Shown here one piece after another: positions 15,672 to 25,992 of a stretch of DNA of 64,000 nucleotides; positions within the stretch are counted from its first letter, which is position 1, and each line of letters opens with the position of its first letter. The notes beneath the pieces were generated by a model that was given only the letters and a program-made list of their open reading frames with translations, was not told the DNA's origin and did no database searches. The translations under genes were made by a program, and so were the position numbers. Source of the DNA: Flavobacterium sp. MDT1-60. GTDB taxonomy: Bacteria > Bacteroidota > Bacteroidia > Flavobacteriales > Flavobacteriaceae. The stretch spans positions 806,001 through 870,000 of the forward strand of contig NZ_CP062159.1 in NCBI RefSeq assembly GCF_014844035.1, written 5' to 3'.

Positions 15672-18464
15672 ATGAGAGTGTATTTGCTAATTATGTTGTT
15701 TTTCTGCGGAGTATCCTTTGCGCAGAATACAATTACTGGTTCTGTTACCGACAGTAACAAACAATCTATTCCTGGTGCCAACATAAATGTGGTTGGAAGT
15801 TCAACAGGAACTTCGACGGACTTTGACGGTACTTTTAAATTAAACACTGCTGCAAAACCACCTTTTTCAATTAAAGTATCGGCAGTAGGATTTGAAACTA
15901 AAACAATTAGTGTTACATCGCTAAATCAAAGGCTGGATGTAGTTCTGAAAGATGAAGAAACCAAGTTAGATGAAATCGTGGTTTCGGCTTCGAGAACTCC
16001 TGAAAGGGTGATTGAATCACCAGTGACTATTGAAAGAATGGGTATTCAGGAAATAAAGAACACTACTGCGGCAACTTTTTATGATGGTTTAGAAAATTTG
16101 AAAGAAGTAAATTTTAATACCAGTAGTATTTCATTTAAATCGATTAATACACGTGGTTTTGCTACGGTGGCAAATACACGTTTTATGCAATTGGTTGACG
16201 GAATGGATAATTCATCTCCTGCATTAAATTTTGTATTAGGTAACTTAGTGGGTATTTCTGATATTGATGTAGCAAATGTGGAGTTGTTACCAGGTGCCTC
16301 TTCTGCGCTTTATGGGGCTAATGCCTTTAATGGTATTATGTTTATGAACAGTAAAAGTCCTTTTACAAATGAAGGAATTAGTGTTTACTACAAATATGGG
16401 CAAACTAGTCAGGATGCTGCCGGAACAAATGATTATAATGATTTTGGAATTAGAGCTGCAAAAGCATTCACAAAGCATTTTGCCTTAAAAGCCAATTTTA
16501 CTTATATGGAAGCAACAGAATGGATTGCTGCTGATAAAAGGAGTATGACTGGAGGTTCTGAGGGCCATGCAATGAATCAAAATTATGACGGATTAAATGT
16601 TTATGGAGATGAGGTTACTACTTTTATTCCTAATGTAGGACAAGTTAGTAGAACAGGATATCGTGAACAAGATTTAACAGATAATAAGGTTAAAAATATA
16701 AAAGCGGATTTCTCTGCGCATATTAAACCTTTTGCTGATGATACAGAGATTATTTTGCAATATAAAATTGGTTTAGGTAGTACAATTTACCAAGGAGCCA
16801 ATAGATATTCCTTAAATGATTTTATGATGCAACAAGCAAAAATCGAAGTAAAGGGGAAAAACTTTTTTGCAAGAGTGTATGCAACTGATGAAGATGCTGG
16901 AAATTCTTACGATATGAGATTTGCTGCATGGAATGTAAATAGGGCAGCAAAATCTGATCAGGAGTGGTTTACAAATTATGCTACTGCGTACCAATATTCT
17001 GGGGCAGTTATGGGTACAAATGCAAATGAATCTGCTGCAATAGCCAGAAATTTTGCTGACTATAATGTTCTTCCTGCTGCTATTTCTTTTATTCCAAAAC
17101 CAACAGGTTCTCCTAGGTTTGAACCTGGATCGGCTCAGTTTAACAATGCTCTTAAAGTTGTAACATCTAATCCCGATTTAACTCAGGGAGCTAAATTTAT
17201 CGATCACTCTAAATTATATCATTCAGATGTGAATTATAATTTTAGAGATGTGATTAAATGGGCAGAAGTTCAGGTTGGTGGTTCCTGGAGAAAATACATA
17301 ATGGATTCAGAGGGCACAATCTTTACAGATTATGATGGACCAATTGAGTACAAAGAGTATGGTGCATACGCACAATTGCAAAAGAAATTCATGGATGATC
17401 GTTTGAAATTTACAGGATCATTACGTTATGATAAAAGCCAAAATTTTGATGGTAATCTTTCTCCAAGAGTTTCATTCGTATATTCTGCGGGTGAATCTAA
17501 AAGACATAACTTTAGATTGTCTTATCAAACAGGTTTTCGTAATCCAACTACACAAGATCAATATATTGGGTTAGATTTAGGGCCATTTGCTTTAATTGGT
17601 TCTGCTGCCGAAAATTTAGATCGTTTCCAGGAGACTGTAAATGTAAGCGCGGCCGGGCAAACAATTGCCGGACAACCAGCAACTATTGGTATGTCTGGTC
17701 AAAATGCTTATCATAATGCATATACTGTAGCTTCTGTTCAGGCTTTTGCTGCTTCTGCAAATCCTGGGGATCTTAAGGTTGCTAATATTGGTTTAGTAAA
17801 ACCTGAACAAGTTCAGGCTTTTGAGATAGGTTATCGTTCAGTAGTTCAAAATGATTTATCAATTGATTTAAATGCTTACTATAATATTTATAATGATTTC
17901 ATGAATACAGCGAGAGTAATTTCTCCGTATTATGGAACAGTAGGGACAGATTCTTCTAATCCTGCAGTTCAGCAAACTTATCAGGCGTTAGCGTTTGGAG
18001 ACAGAAGAGTTTATCAGGTATATACTAATACAACAGCAGAAGTTTCTTCATTAGGTTTTGGAGTTGGTTTGTCTAAAAAAGTGTATAAAGATTTTGAACT
18101 AGGAGTGAATTACAACTATGCGCAATTTGATTTTGATCAATCAGAAGATCCAAGTTTCATAGCAGGATTTAATACACCAAAACACAGGATTAAAGCTTCT
18201 CTTGGAAATGCTAAGGTGATTGAAAATTTAGGATTTAATGTGAATGTGAGATGGAATACAGAGTATTTATGGCAATCTTCTTTTGGAGATGGTATGATTC
18301 CGGAGAATACAGTTCTTGATGCTCAGGTGAATTATGGTATTCCGAAACTTAAATCAGTTATTAAAGTCGGGGCAACAAACCTTTTCGGAAAAGATTATCT
18401 TCAGGTAATTGGTGCTGGAGCAATTGGTCAAATGTGGTTTGCTTCATGGACAATCAATCCATAA
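15672..18464 (+). CDS. TonB-dependent outer-membrane receptor (SusC-like N-terminal domain)
   Basis: This 930-residue protein has a signal peptide (MRVYLLIMLFFCGVSFAQ). A carboxypeptidase-regulatory-like beta domain follows (ITGSVTDSNKQSIPGANINV, about 19-110), then a plug domain (about 115-240, LLPGASSALYGANAFNGIMFM) and a 22-strand-type barrel with repeated aromatic strands to the end. It should import a ligand across the outer membrane with TonB energy. The plug motif and domain order are standard for Bacteroidota. The substrate is unknown; the lipoprotein esterase gene 92 nt downstream suggests an ester or lipid ligand, which is inference. No SusD homologue accompanies it. Confidence 0.9.
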   Translation: MRVYLLIMLFFCGVSFAQNTITGSVTDSNKQSIPGANINVVGSSTGTSTDFDGTFKLNTAAKPPFSIKVSAVGFETKTISVTSLNQRLDVVLKDEETKLDEIVVSASRTPERVIESPVTIERMGIQEIKNTTAATFYDGLENLKEVNFNTSSISFKSINTRGFATVANTRFMQLVDGMDNSSPALNFVLGNLVGISDIDVANVELLPGASSALYGANAFNGIMFMNSKSPFTNEGISVYYKYGQTSQDAAGTNDYNDFGIRAAKAFTKHFALKANFTYMEATEWIAADKRSMTGGSEGHAMNQNYDGLNVYGDEVTTFIPNVGQVSRTGYREQDLTDNKVKNIKADFSAHIKPFADDTEIILQYKIGLGSTIYQGANRYSLNDFMMQQAKIEVKGKNFFARVYATDEDAGNSYDMRFAAWNVNRAAKSDQEWFTNYATAYQYSGAVMGTNANESAAIARNFADYNVLPAAISFIPKPTGSPRFEPGSAQFNNALKVVTSNPDLTQGAKFIDHSKLYHSDVNYNFRDVIKWAEVQVGGSWRKYIMDSEGTIFTDYDGPIEYKEYGAYAQLQKKFMDDRLKFTGSLRYDKSQNFDGNLSPRVSFVYSAGESKRHNFRLSYQTGFRNPTTQDQYIGLDLGPFALIGSAAENLDRFQETVNVSAAGQTIAGQPATIGMSGQNAYHNAYTVASVQAFAASANPGDLKVANIGLVKPEQVQAFEIGYRSVVQNDLSIDLNAYYNIYNDFMNTARVISPYYGTVGTDSSNPAVQQTYQALAFGDRRVYQVYTNTTAEVSSLGFGVGLSKKVYKDFELGVNYNYAQFDFDQSEDPSFIAGFNTPKHRIKASLGNAKVIENLGFNVNVRWNTEYLWQSSFGDGMIPENTVLDAQVNYGIPKLKSVIKVGATNLFGKDYLQVIGAGAIGQMWFASWTINP

Positions 18465-18556
18465 TTGTAAATAGTTAATTTGATCAAATAGGGTTTTCTT
18501 TCTATTATTCCAAAGAAAATGAAATAGAAAGAAGTAATAATTTTAAACTTAATGAC

Positions 18557-20128
18557 ATGAAAAAAAATATAAAATGGCTTTTATTGGTTTCTTTAACCTT
18601 TATGGCGTGTAATAATGATGAAAGTGATGCGCCTGTCGAGGTACCGGTTGTTCCAGGGTCGGCAGTTTTTACAAAATATGTAGCCCTTGGAGATTCTTTT
18701 GCGGCGGGTTATAGTGATAATGCGCTCTTTAAAAAAGGGCAGGATGGGGCTTATACTAATATTTTGGCACAACAATTTGTTGCAGCCGGAGGAGGTGCTT
18801 TTGCAACGCCATATATGAATGATAATATTGGTGGTTTGTTGCTGGGAGGAAATGTGATCGCAGGGACACGTTTGTATTTTGTTGGAGAAACTCAGACTCC
18901 GGTAAATGTTCCGGGAAAACCAACAACTGAGGTTACAGCTCATCTTACAGGTACATTTGGTAATTTAGGTGTTCCGGGTGCTAAAAGTTTTCATTTGGCG
19001 ATCGCAGGTTACGGAAATGTTGCTGGTGTCGCGAGTGGTGCGGCAAATCCATATTTTGCCAGATTTTCCAGTGCTCCGGGAACTTCGGTTATAGCAGATG
19101 CAATTGCTCAGAATCCAACGTTTTTCTCTTTGTTTATTGGAGGAAATGACGTTTTATCCTATGCAACTTCCGGTGGAATAGGAAAAGATCAGACAGGAAA
19201 TATGAATCCGGCAACATATGGAGGAAATGATATTACAGATCCAACCGTGTTTGCAAGTGTATATAATAATTTAGTTACAGGACTTACTGCTAAAGGTGCA
19301 AAAGGTGTTGTGGCAAATTTGCCATATATTACGGCATTACCTTATTTTACAACAGTTCCTTACAATCCGCTGACAGCTAAAATACTTGGTGGTGGTAGTG
19401 AAGCTGTAGGTAAAGCCACAATACAAGCATTAAATGCGCAATTATATGGGCCATTAAAACAGGCATTAACTGCTTTTGGTGCAGGAGACAGAATTAATTT
19501 ATTGTCTGAAACGGCAGCAAATAACCCTCTTCTGATAAAAGATGAGAGTTTGACAAATTTATCAACACAGTTAACTGCGGCATTTACTCCAACATTAGGG
19601 GCTCAGACTGCTGCGTTTTACGGTGCTGTATTTGGACAGGCCAGACAAGCTAAAGCAACAGACTTAGTAGTTTTGACGACAAGACCAGACATTGGTACTG
19701 CTCCAACAGCTGCAAATTCTGGTTTAGGAATTGCACCACCTGCTCCTTTAAATAAATTTGGAATAACCTATCCGTTACAAGATAAACATGTGCTTATCCC
19801 AACAGAAGCTGCAGAGGTTAAAAAAGCTACTGATGCTTATAATGTAACTATTGAAGCAGTTGCAAAAGCAAAAGATTTGGCTTTTGTTGATACAAGAGCA
19901 ACTTTAACACAATTAGCAAGCGGCGGAATTAGATTTGGGAATTTCACTATGTCGTCTTCATTTGCTACAGGAGGTGCTTTCTCTTTAGATGGAGTTCATC
20001 CAAGTGCAAGAGGATATGGATTGATTGCTAATATTTTTATAGATGCAATTAATGCAAAATATGGTTCAACGTTGCGTCGTGTTGATTTGGCTTTATATCC
20101 AATTCAGTTTCCGCAAGTAATTCAATAA
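18557..20128 (+). CDS. SGNH/GDSL-family lipoprotein esterase
   Basis: The 523-residue protein starts with a lipoprotein signal (lipobox FMAC, Cys18). SGNH-hydrolase blocks are present: block I VALGDSFAAGYS (Ser47), block II around GNLGVPGAKS, block III FIGGNDVL, and block V DGVHPSARGYG with the Asp and His. It should be a surface or periplasmic esterase or lipase. The family core is near 200-350 residues, so long inserts (for example about 330-410) are present. It lies 92 nt after a TonB receptor gene and may release what that receptor takes up. A terminator follows at 20149-20183. Confidence 0.85.
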   Translation: MKKNIKWLLLVSLTFMACNNDESDAPVEVPVVPGSAVFTKYVALGDSFAAGYSDNALFKKGQDGAYTNILAQQFVAAGGGAFATPYMNDNIGGLLLGGNVIAGTRLYFVGETQTPVNVPGKPTTEVTAHLTGTFGNLGVPGAKSFHLAIAGYGNVAGVASGAANPYFARFSSAPGTSVIADAIAQNPTFFSLFIGGNDVLSYATSGGIGKDQTGNMNPATYGGNDITDPTVFASVYNNLVTGLTAKGAKGVVANLPYITALPYFTTVPYNPLTAKILGGGSEAVGKATIQALNAQLYGPLKQALTAFGAGDRINLLSETAANNPLLIKDESLTNLSTQLTAAFTPTLGAQTAAFYGAVFGQARQAKATDLVVLTTRPDIGTAPTAANSGLGIAPPAPLNKFGITYPLQDKHVLIPTEAAEVKKATDAYNVTIEAVAKAKDLAFVDTRATLTQLASGGIRFGNFTMSSSFATGGAFSLDGVHPSARGYGLIANIFIDAINAKYGSTLRRVDLALYPIQFPQVIQ

Positions 20129-20148
20129 AGCCAATTTTTTTTAGTAGA

Positions 20149-20183
20149 AAGTCACTCATTTCTAAAATGTAGTGGCTTTTTTT
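20149..20183 (+). terminator. Intrinsic terminator after the GDSL lipoprotein gene
   Basis: AAGTCAC (20149-20155) pairs with GTGGCTT (20172-20178, one G-T pair), followed by a T-run. It is moderately stable. Confidence 0.65.
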
Positions 20184-20269
20184 ATTTGCGTAAAAATTGT
20201 CATTTTAGATATTTGAGACCTGTCTTTTAGGAATCAAACAAAATCATGGTATTTTTTATGAAAAAAAAA

Positions 20270-20299
20270 TTGATTTTATATTTTAAAAAATTATCTTTG
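20270..20299 (+). promoter_or_regulatory. Promoter of atpD
   Basis: TTG (20270-20272), 19 nt, then TATCTTTG (20292-20299) fits the Bacteroidota -33/-7 promoter at normal spacing. The leader to the atpD ATG would be about 58 nt. It is the best full promoter match I see in the window. Confidence 0.65.
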
Positions 20300-20357
20300 C
20301 GCTCTGAAAAAAGAGGTATTTTCGATAAACCTAAATAGCTATTTAATAAATACATAA

Positions 20358-21872
<1,515 letters not shown>

Positions 21873-21953
21873 TATAATTATGAATTGTGAGTTATAAGTT
21901 ATGAGTTTCTGCTCACTTATAATTCATAATTTATAACTCATAACTAAAAAAAG
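21873..21953 (+). repeat. Hairpin-forming spacer between atpD and atpC
   Basis: The 81-nt gap is an AT-only-looking imperfect palindrome. Words GAGTTATAAGTTATGAG on the left pair with CTCACTTATAATTCATAA and TTATAACTCATAAC on the right. It may attenuate or stabilise the atpD-atpC message. It resembles in design the palindromic spacers elsewhere in the window but uses different words. Confidence 0.55.
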
Positions 21954-22235
21954 ATGATTTTAGAAATAGTATCACCAGAAGCAAAATTATTTTCAGGAGA
22001 AGTAACATCAGTTACATTGCCTGGAGTTGATGGAAGCTTTCAAATTTTGAATAATCACGCTCCTATTGTTTCTATTTTAGAAAAAGGAACTATTAAAATT
22101 GCAGCGTCAAGTTTCAATTTTTCTAAAGAGGTAGCGGATAAATTCACGAAAGTAAATGACCAAACCTATACATTAGAGATTACGTCAGGTACTATCGAGA
22201 TGAAAGACAATAAAGTAATTGTTTTAGTTGACTAA
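21954..22235 (+). CDS. atpC: F1F0 ATP synthase epsilon subunit (short form)
   Basis: This 93-residue protein matches the N-terminal beta-sandwich of AtpC (MILEIVSPEAKLFSGEVTSVTLPG, FQILNNHAPIVSIL). The C-terminal two-helix inhibitory domain of the classical 130-140-residue subunit is missing, which is common in Bacteroidota. It links the gamma subunit to the membrane ring. Lack of the helical domain means epsilon-type self-inhibition of ATP hydrolysis should be absent. It is translated from the atpD transcript and followed by a terminator. Confidence 0.93.
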   Translation: MILEIVSPEAKLFSGEVTSVTLPGVDGSFQILNNHAPIVSILEKGTIKIAASSFNFSKEVADKFTKVNDQTYTLEITSGTIEMKDNKVIVLVD

Positions 22236-22254
22236 AATAATTTCAAAATAAATG

Positions 22255-22287
22255 AAAAAGCCACTTCAACATGTTTGGCTTTTTTTA
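22255..22287 (+). terminator. Intrinsic terminator after atpC
   Basis: AAAAAGCCA (22255-22263) pairs with TGGCTTTTT (22276-22284) over a 12-nt loop, ending in a T-run. Confidence 0.8.
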
Positions 22288-22333
22288 TTAATAGTGCTTA
22301 GATTAGGTTTTACGTCATTTATTTTGAATTTCA

Positions 22334-22341
22334 TAACTTTG
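22334..22341 (+). promoter_or_regulatory. Candidate -7 element of bioF, very close to the start codon
   Basis: TAACTTTG (followed by C) is a perfect -7 match whose last base is only 5 nt before the bioF ATG at 22347. If used, transcription would begin at or next to the ATG, giving a leaderless or nearly leaderless message. Confidence 0.45.
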
Positions 22342-22346
22342 CTTTT

Positions 22347-23483
22347 ATGAAATTACCTGAAAATCTTATTCAAAAGCTTGAAACCCGGATGGAAAATAAT
22401 GCGTTAAGACAATTGCCAAGTTTTAATAACCTTGTTGATTTTTCTTCAAACGATTATATCGGCTTTTCAAGATCTGAAGCCATTTTCAAATTGGCACATC
22501 ATTATTTAATCGAAAATGAGATTATTCAGAATGGTGCAACGGGTTCCCGATTAATTTCCGGAAATCATTCCTTATATCAAATAGCAGAAATTTTTATTGC
22601 TGAATTTCAAGACGCTGAAACAGCTTTGATTTTTAATTCGGGTTACGATGTCAATGTTGGTTTTTTTAGCGCTGTACCGCAACGAAATGATGTTATTTTG
22701 TATGATGAACTAAGTCACGCTTCTATTCGTGACGGAATCAGTATGTCTAATGCTAAATCATACAAATTCAATCATAATGATTTTGAAGATTTAGAGCGAC
22801 TAATTTTAAAATTTCCAAACACAAATATCTATATAGTCACTGAAACCGTTTTTTCTATGGACGGTGACAGTCCAAACCTGGAAGGGCTAGTTGCACTTTC
22901 AGAAAAGTACAATTGCTATTTAGTTGTAGACGAAGCCCATACTTTAGGCGTTTTTGGTGAAAAAGGCGAAGGCCTGATACAATATCTAAATTTACATCAT
23001 AGAATTTTTGCCCGAATTATGACGTTTGGAAAAGGTTTAGGATGTCACGGCGCAGTTGTTTTAGGAAGTCTCGAACTTAAAAAATATCTGGTAAACTTCG
23101 CCCGAAGTTTTATTTATACAACAGGATTGTCTCCACATTCTGTTGCTACAATTTTATTGGCTTATCAGCATTTAGAAATTGAAAAGGAAAACATTGAAAA
23201 ACTGCGTCAAAACATTGTGTTTTTCAATCAACAGAAAAACTTATTAGGTTTGAAGCCCATGTTTGTCCGAAGTAAATCGGCAATACAATCAGCGATAGTT
23301 CCCGGGAATGAAAAAGTAAAGCAATTAGCGCAACAACTACAAGATAAAGGTTTTGATGTAAAACCAATTCTTTCGCCAACCGTTCCGGAAGGTCAGGAAC
23401 GTCTTCGCTTTTGTATCCATAGTTACAATTCAGAAGAGGAAATTAATCAGGTTTTAGAACTTCTGAGAGATTTCGTTTTTTAG
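22347..23483 (+). CDS. bioF: 8-amino-7-oxononanoate synthase
   Basis: The 378-residue fold-type I PLP enzyme belongs to the alpha-oxoamine synthases. BioF condenses pimeloyl thioester with alanine, the first committed step of the biotin ring pathway. Signatures include DFSSNDYIGFS near the start, NGATGSRLISGNHSLY, SHASIRDG, VVDEAHTLGVFG (Asp that pairs with the PLP ring) and Lys229 in TFGKGLGCHGAV. The related KBL and serine palmitoyltransferase are alternatives, but bioD and bioA follow downstream on the same strand. It lacks an obvious SD sequence, and a promoter element abuts the ATG. Confidence 0.88.
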   Translation: MKLPENLIQKLETRMENNALRQLPSFNNLVDFSSNDYIGFSRSEAIFKLAHHYLIENEIIQNGATGSRLISGNHSLYQIAEIFIAEFQDAETALIFNSGYDVNVGFFSAVPQRNDVILYDELSHASIRDGISMSNAKSYKFNHNDFEDLERLILKFPNTNIYIVTETVFSMDGDSPNLEGLVALSEKYNCYLVVDEAHTLGVFGEKGEGLIQYLNLHHRIFARIMTFGKGLGCHGAVVLGSLELKKYLVNFARSFIYTTGLSPHSVATILLAYQHLEIEKENIEKLRQNIVFFNQQKNLLGLKPMFVRSKSAIQSAIVPGNEKVKQLAQQLQDKGFDVKPILSPTVPEGQERLRFCIHSYNSEEEINQVLELLRDFVF

Positions 23484-23498
23484 TTTAAATTATTACAC

Positions 23499-23580
23499 AG
23501 AGATACACAAAATTAACGCAGAGAGTCGCAAAGTTTTTTGTGAATCTCTGTTTTTTTTCTTTGTGAGTCTCTGCGAAACA
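23499..23580. repeat. Palindromic intergenic element after bioF
   Basis: CGCAGAGAGTCGCAAAG (about 23518-23534) pairs with CTTTGTGAGTCTCTGCG (about 23560-23576) with two mismatches. The words are close to those in the 25993-26079 and 4943-5046 elements. The rest of the gap to 23690 is AT-rich, with a tandem TTTAAAAAGT pair at 23601-23620. Confidence 0.55.
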
Positions 23581-23631
23581 TCCCGTCTTTCCTCACTTTT
23601 TTTAAAAAGTTTTAAAAAGTTTAATTTTTTT

Positions 23632-23669
23632 TGTAACGTTTTGATTGTTTGATTACTTACGAGTCGTAA
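23632..23669 (+). promoter_or_regulatory. Possible ECF-type promoter/operator before the small membrane protein operon
   Basis: TGTAACG (23632-23638) resembles an ECF sigma -35 element. About 19 nt on lies a perfect 13-nt palindrome, TTACGAGTCGTAA (23657-23669), overlapping a CGAGTC/TCGTA -10-like stretch. The operon it precedes encodes an ECF sigma factor, so autoregulation is plausible. This is a weak motif argument. Confidence 0.3.
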
Positions 23670-23689
23670 TCAAATAAACCAAAATAATT

Positions 23690-23875
23690 ATGAAAACAGC
23701 ATCAACTTCAAAAAGCGAAAGTATTGTATTTATATTTTTCACTTCTTTAGGATTAGGGTACACTTTAGTAAACCATTTTATTTTAGATAAACCAAGAACA
23801 GAAATACTCGTTGTAATGATTTGTTTGTTTGCGATTTCGATAGTATCGTGGCAACGTAAAAAAAACATCAAATAA
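23690..23875 (+). CDS. Small two-helix membrane protein, unknown function
   Basis: I do not recognise this 61-residue protein. It has two predicted transmembrane helices (about residues 12-30, IVFIFFTSLGLGYTLVNHF, and 38-53, TEILVVMICLFAISIV) and a basic C-terminal tail (WQRKKNIK), so both ends are probably cytoplasmic. It follows a possible ECF-type promoter and lies 74 nt before the TraB/GumN-family gene on the same strand, so it may be the first gene of the sigma-factor operon. Length and hydrophobicity favour a real gene over chance. Confidence 0.6.
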   Translation: MKTASTSKSESIVFIFFTSLGLGYTLVNHFILDKPRTEILVVMICLFAISIVSWQRKKNIK

Positions 23876-23949
23876 CAACAGCGGGTTTCAATCATCAAAT
23901 CAATCAATCATCAAAATATAATCCTCAATCAATTTAATCAATCAAACAA

Positions 23950-24813
23950 ATGAAAAATTTATTCAAATCAATAGTTACAGCAATCGCAATTATTTTTAGT
24001 GTTGCTAGTCAAGCGCAAACCAAATCTCCAAAACTAGAAAATTCTCTTTTATGGGAGGTTTCAGGAAACGGATTATCAAAACCTTCTTATCTGTACGGAA
24101 CCATTCATATGATTTGTGGAGGAGATTATTTTCTTTCGGAAAAAACAAAAAAAGCATTTGAAGCTTCCAATAAATTAGTTTTAGAAATCAATTTTGCTGA
24201 TCCGAATGAAATGTCAGATATGCAGAAAATGGCGATGGGAAAGGAACCATTAAGTAAAAAGTTAAATCCGGAACAATTGGCTAAATTAGATTTAATTCTA
24301 AAAAAAACAACCGGAATGAATGTGCAGCAAGTAGACAGTTTTAGTTTAATGACGGTGATGAGTTTAATTTCGATGAAAAGTTTTGGCTGTACAGATATGA
24401 AGCTTTATGAAATGGAATTTATAGAGCAAGCTAAAAAACGAAATATTGAAATCGGAGGATTAGAAACGGTTAAATCTCAATTAGCAATGTTTGATAGTGC
24501 TTATTCTAATGATGAGATGATTACTATGCTATCAGAATCAACTTCTGAAGAAACGACTAAATTAGTAGCAACTTACAAGTCAGAAAATATTGATGGTTTG
24601 TATGATATTACTACTGATGAGAAATTTACAAGCGAAACAACAAAAAAGGTTATGCTTGATAATAGAAATAATAATTGGGTAAAAAACATGCCTGAACTAA
24701 TGAAAAAAGAAAGTGTGTTTTTTGCATTTGGTGCGGCGCATTTAGGAGGTGAAGAAGGAGTAATTAATTTGTTAAGAAAAGCTGGATATAAAGTAAAACC
24801 AATATTGAAATAG
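23950..24813 (+). CDS. TraB/GumN family secreted protein
   Basis: This 287-residue protein has a signal peptide (MKNLFKSIVTAIAIIFSVASQAQ) and the hallmarks of the TraB/GumN (ChaN/Tiki-like) family: SYLYGTIHMICGGDYF with the GxxH motif near residue 55, a central Glu-rich helix region (MEFIEQAKKRNIEIGGLE), and FAFGAAHLGGEEGVINLLRKAGYKVKPI at the C-terminus with the second GxxH. The family is related to Tiki-type metalloproteases; enzymatic activity of the bacterial members is mostly untested. It lies 6 nt before the sigma factor gene, so it is co-transcribed and may be part of an envelope stress response. Confidence 0.8.
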   Translation: MKNLFKSIVTAIAIIFSVASQAQTKSPKLENSLLWEVSGNGLSKPSYLYGTIHMICGGDYFLSEKTKKAFEASNKLVLEINFADPNEMSDMQKMAMGKEPLSKKLNPEQLAKLDLILKKTTGMNVQQVDSFSLMTVMSLISMKSFGCTDMKLYEMEFIEQAKKRNIEIGGLETVKSQLAMFDSAYSNDEMITMLSESTSEETTKLVATYKSENIDGLYDITTDEKFTSETTKKVMLDNRNNNWVKNMPELMKKESVFFAFGAAHLGGEEGVINLLRKAGYKVKPILK

Positions 24814-24819
24814 ATTGTT

Positions 24820-25323
24820 TTGAAAGAAAAAGAACAAGAATTTTTAAACCGGATAGAAAGTCACAAGGGAATTCTATACAAGGTTTCTAAGATCTACATG
24901 GATAACCGTGACGATCAACAGGATTTGTTTCAGGAGATTGTTTGTCAGCTTTGGAAATCATATGACACTTTTCGAAACGAAAGTCAGTTTTCGACCTGGA
25001 TGTATCGGGTGGCAGTAAATACGGCTATCGTTTTTCTTAGAAAGGAAAAGCGTAAAGTTGATAAATATGAAATTGCTTCGGAGAACATTAAAGATGACGA
25101 AGGAGACTCACACATCAAAGAAAGTCAGCTTGATCATTTTTATAAAGCGGTCCAGAAATTGGAAAAAATCGACAAAGCAATTATTTTCTATCAGTTAGAA
25201 GGCTTTTCGCATAAGGAAATTGGCGAGAATCTAGGAATTTCTGAAGGAAATGCCAGGGTGAAACTAAACAGAGCAAAAGAAAAATTAAAAGAAATTATTA
25301 AAAATCAGGGATATGGATTTTAA
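24820..25323 (+). CDS. RNA polymerase sigma factor, ECF subfamily
   Basis: The 167-residue protein starts with TTG at 24820; the first ATG lies well inside the sigma-2 region, so TTG is the only sensible start. Region 2 (about 10-85) holds DLFQEIVCQLWKSYDTF and FSTWMYRVAVNTAI, and region 4 (about 110-163) holds IIFYQLEGFSHKEIGENLG and SEGNARVKLNRAKEKLKEI, a helix-turn-helix for the -35 element. There is no region 1 or 3, hence ECF type. It overlaps the next gene by 11 nt, and that membrane protein is the likely partner or regulator. Its regulon is unknown. Confidence 0.9.
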   Translation: MKEKEQEFLNRIESHKGILYKVSKIYMDNRDDQQDLFQEIVCQLWKSYDTFRNESQFSTWMYRVAVNTAIVFLRKEKRKVDKYEIASENIKDDEGDSHIKESQLDHFYKAVQKLEKIDKAIIFYQLEGFSHKEIGENLGISEGNARVKLNRAKEKLKEIIKNQGYGF

Positions 25324-25930
25324 CGATATACAAAACGCATGGAATAACGAAAAGACTGAAAATGTTGTTCTTCCAGATAATTTAGAAAAAATACAGTCGG
25401 CCAATACACCATTGGATAAGATTAAGAAAAATTTAAAAAAGGAGTTTTTTCACCAAAGCATTTCGATTGTCCTTATCGGATTTATTCCTTTAATATATGA
25501 TTTTCCACAAAAAGGAATAATATTGTTTTACTTACTTTTTAGCTTTTTTGTGGCGGTTTGCGTTTATTATTTAGCAAAGCTTTATTTCTTTTATAAAAGA
25601 TTGGGCGCTATTACATTAAAAACAAAAGACAGTTTGTATGAAACTTATTTTGATATTAGACTGAATATGGAATTGTACAAAACTTGGGGATTTGCATTAA
25701 CTCCTTTTATGATTATGGGCACAATAGGTCTTTTGTATAATGACCTTTCTGAAAAAATCCCTGGATTTTTAACTACTGGAGTAACAAATTATCAATTGGT
25801 CGTATTGTTTGGAATTGTTGTTTTTAGCATGCTTTTTATGGGAATTGCTTTAGAATGGTGGGTTCATAAATTTTATGGGAAATATGCCAAAGAGATCAAA
25901 AAAGTAATCGACGAATTAAAAGATGAATAA
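25313..25930 (+). CDS. Membrane protein paired with the ECF sigma factor, possible anti-sigma factor
   Basis: This 205-residue protein has a soluble N-terminal part of about 50 residues (MDFNDIQNAWNNEKTENV) and four hydrophobic helices (about 52-70, 73-97, 118-137 and 153-175). Its start lies inside the sigma gene (11-nt overlap), the usual sign of translational coupling. Position and the cytoplasmic N-terminus followed by membrane helices fit a sigma-sequestering partner, but I see no classic zinc-binding anti-sigma motif, so the role is inference. A weak terminator follows. Confidence 0.65.
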   Translation: MDFNDIQNAWNNEKTENVVLPDNLEKIQSANTPLDKIKKNLKKEFFHQSISIVLIGFIPLIYDFPQKGIILFYLLFSFFVAVCVYYLAKLYFFYKRLGAITLKTKDSLYETYFDIRLNMELYKTWGFALTPFMIMGTIGLLYNDLSEKIPGFLTTGVTNYQLVVLFGIVVFSMLFMGIALEWWVHKFYGKYAKEIKKVIDELKDE

Positions 25931-25935
25931 AACTC

Positions 25936-25970
25936 AACCCATCGTAATTGATGGGTTTGTTATTTTTATT
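25936..25970 (+). terminator. Probable terminator of the sigma-factor operon
   Basis: AACCCATC (25936-25943) pairs with GATGGGTT (25950-25957) over a 6-nt loop. The T-run after it is interrupted (TGTTATTTTTATT), so efficiency may be modest. Confidence 0.6.
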
Positions 25971-25992
25971 GGTATTTTTGCGGAGAATATTA

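Noticed and set aside
23653..23907. 84-residue minus-strand ORF opposite the 61-residue membrane protein
   Set aside because: The plus-strand frame has better membrane-protein features, a plausible promoter and operon context; the opposite frame mirrors them.
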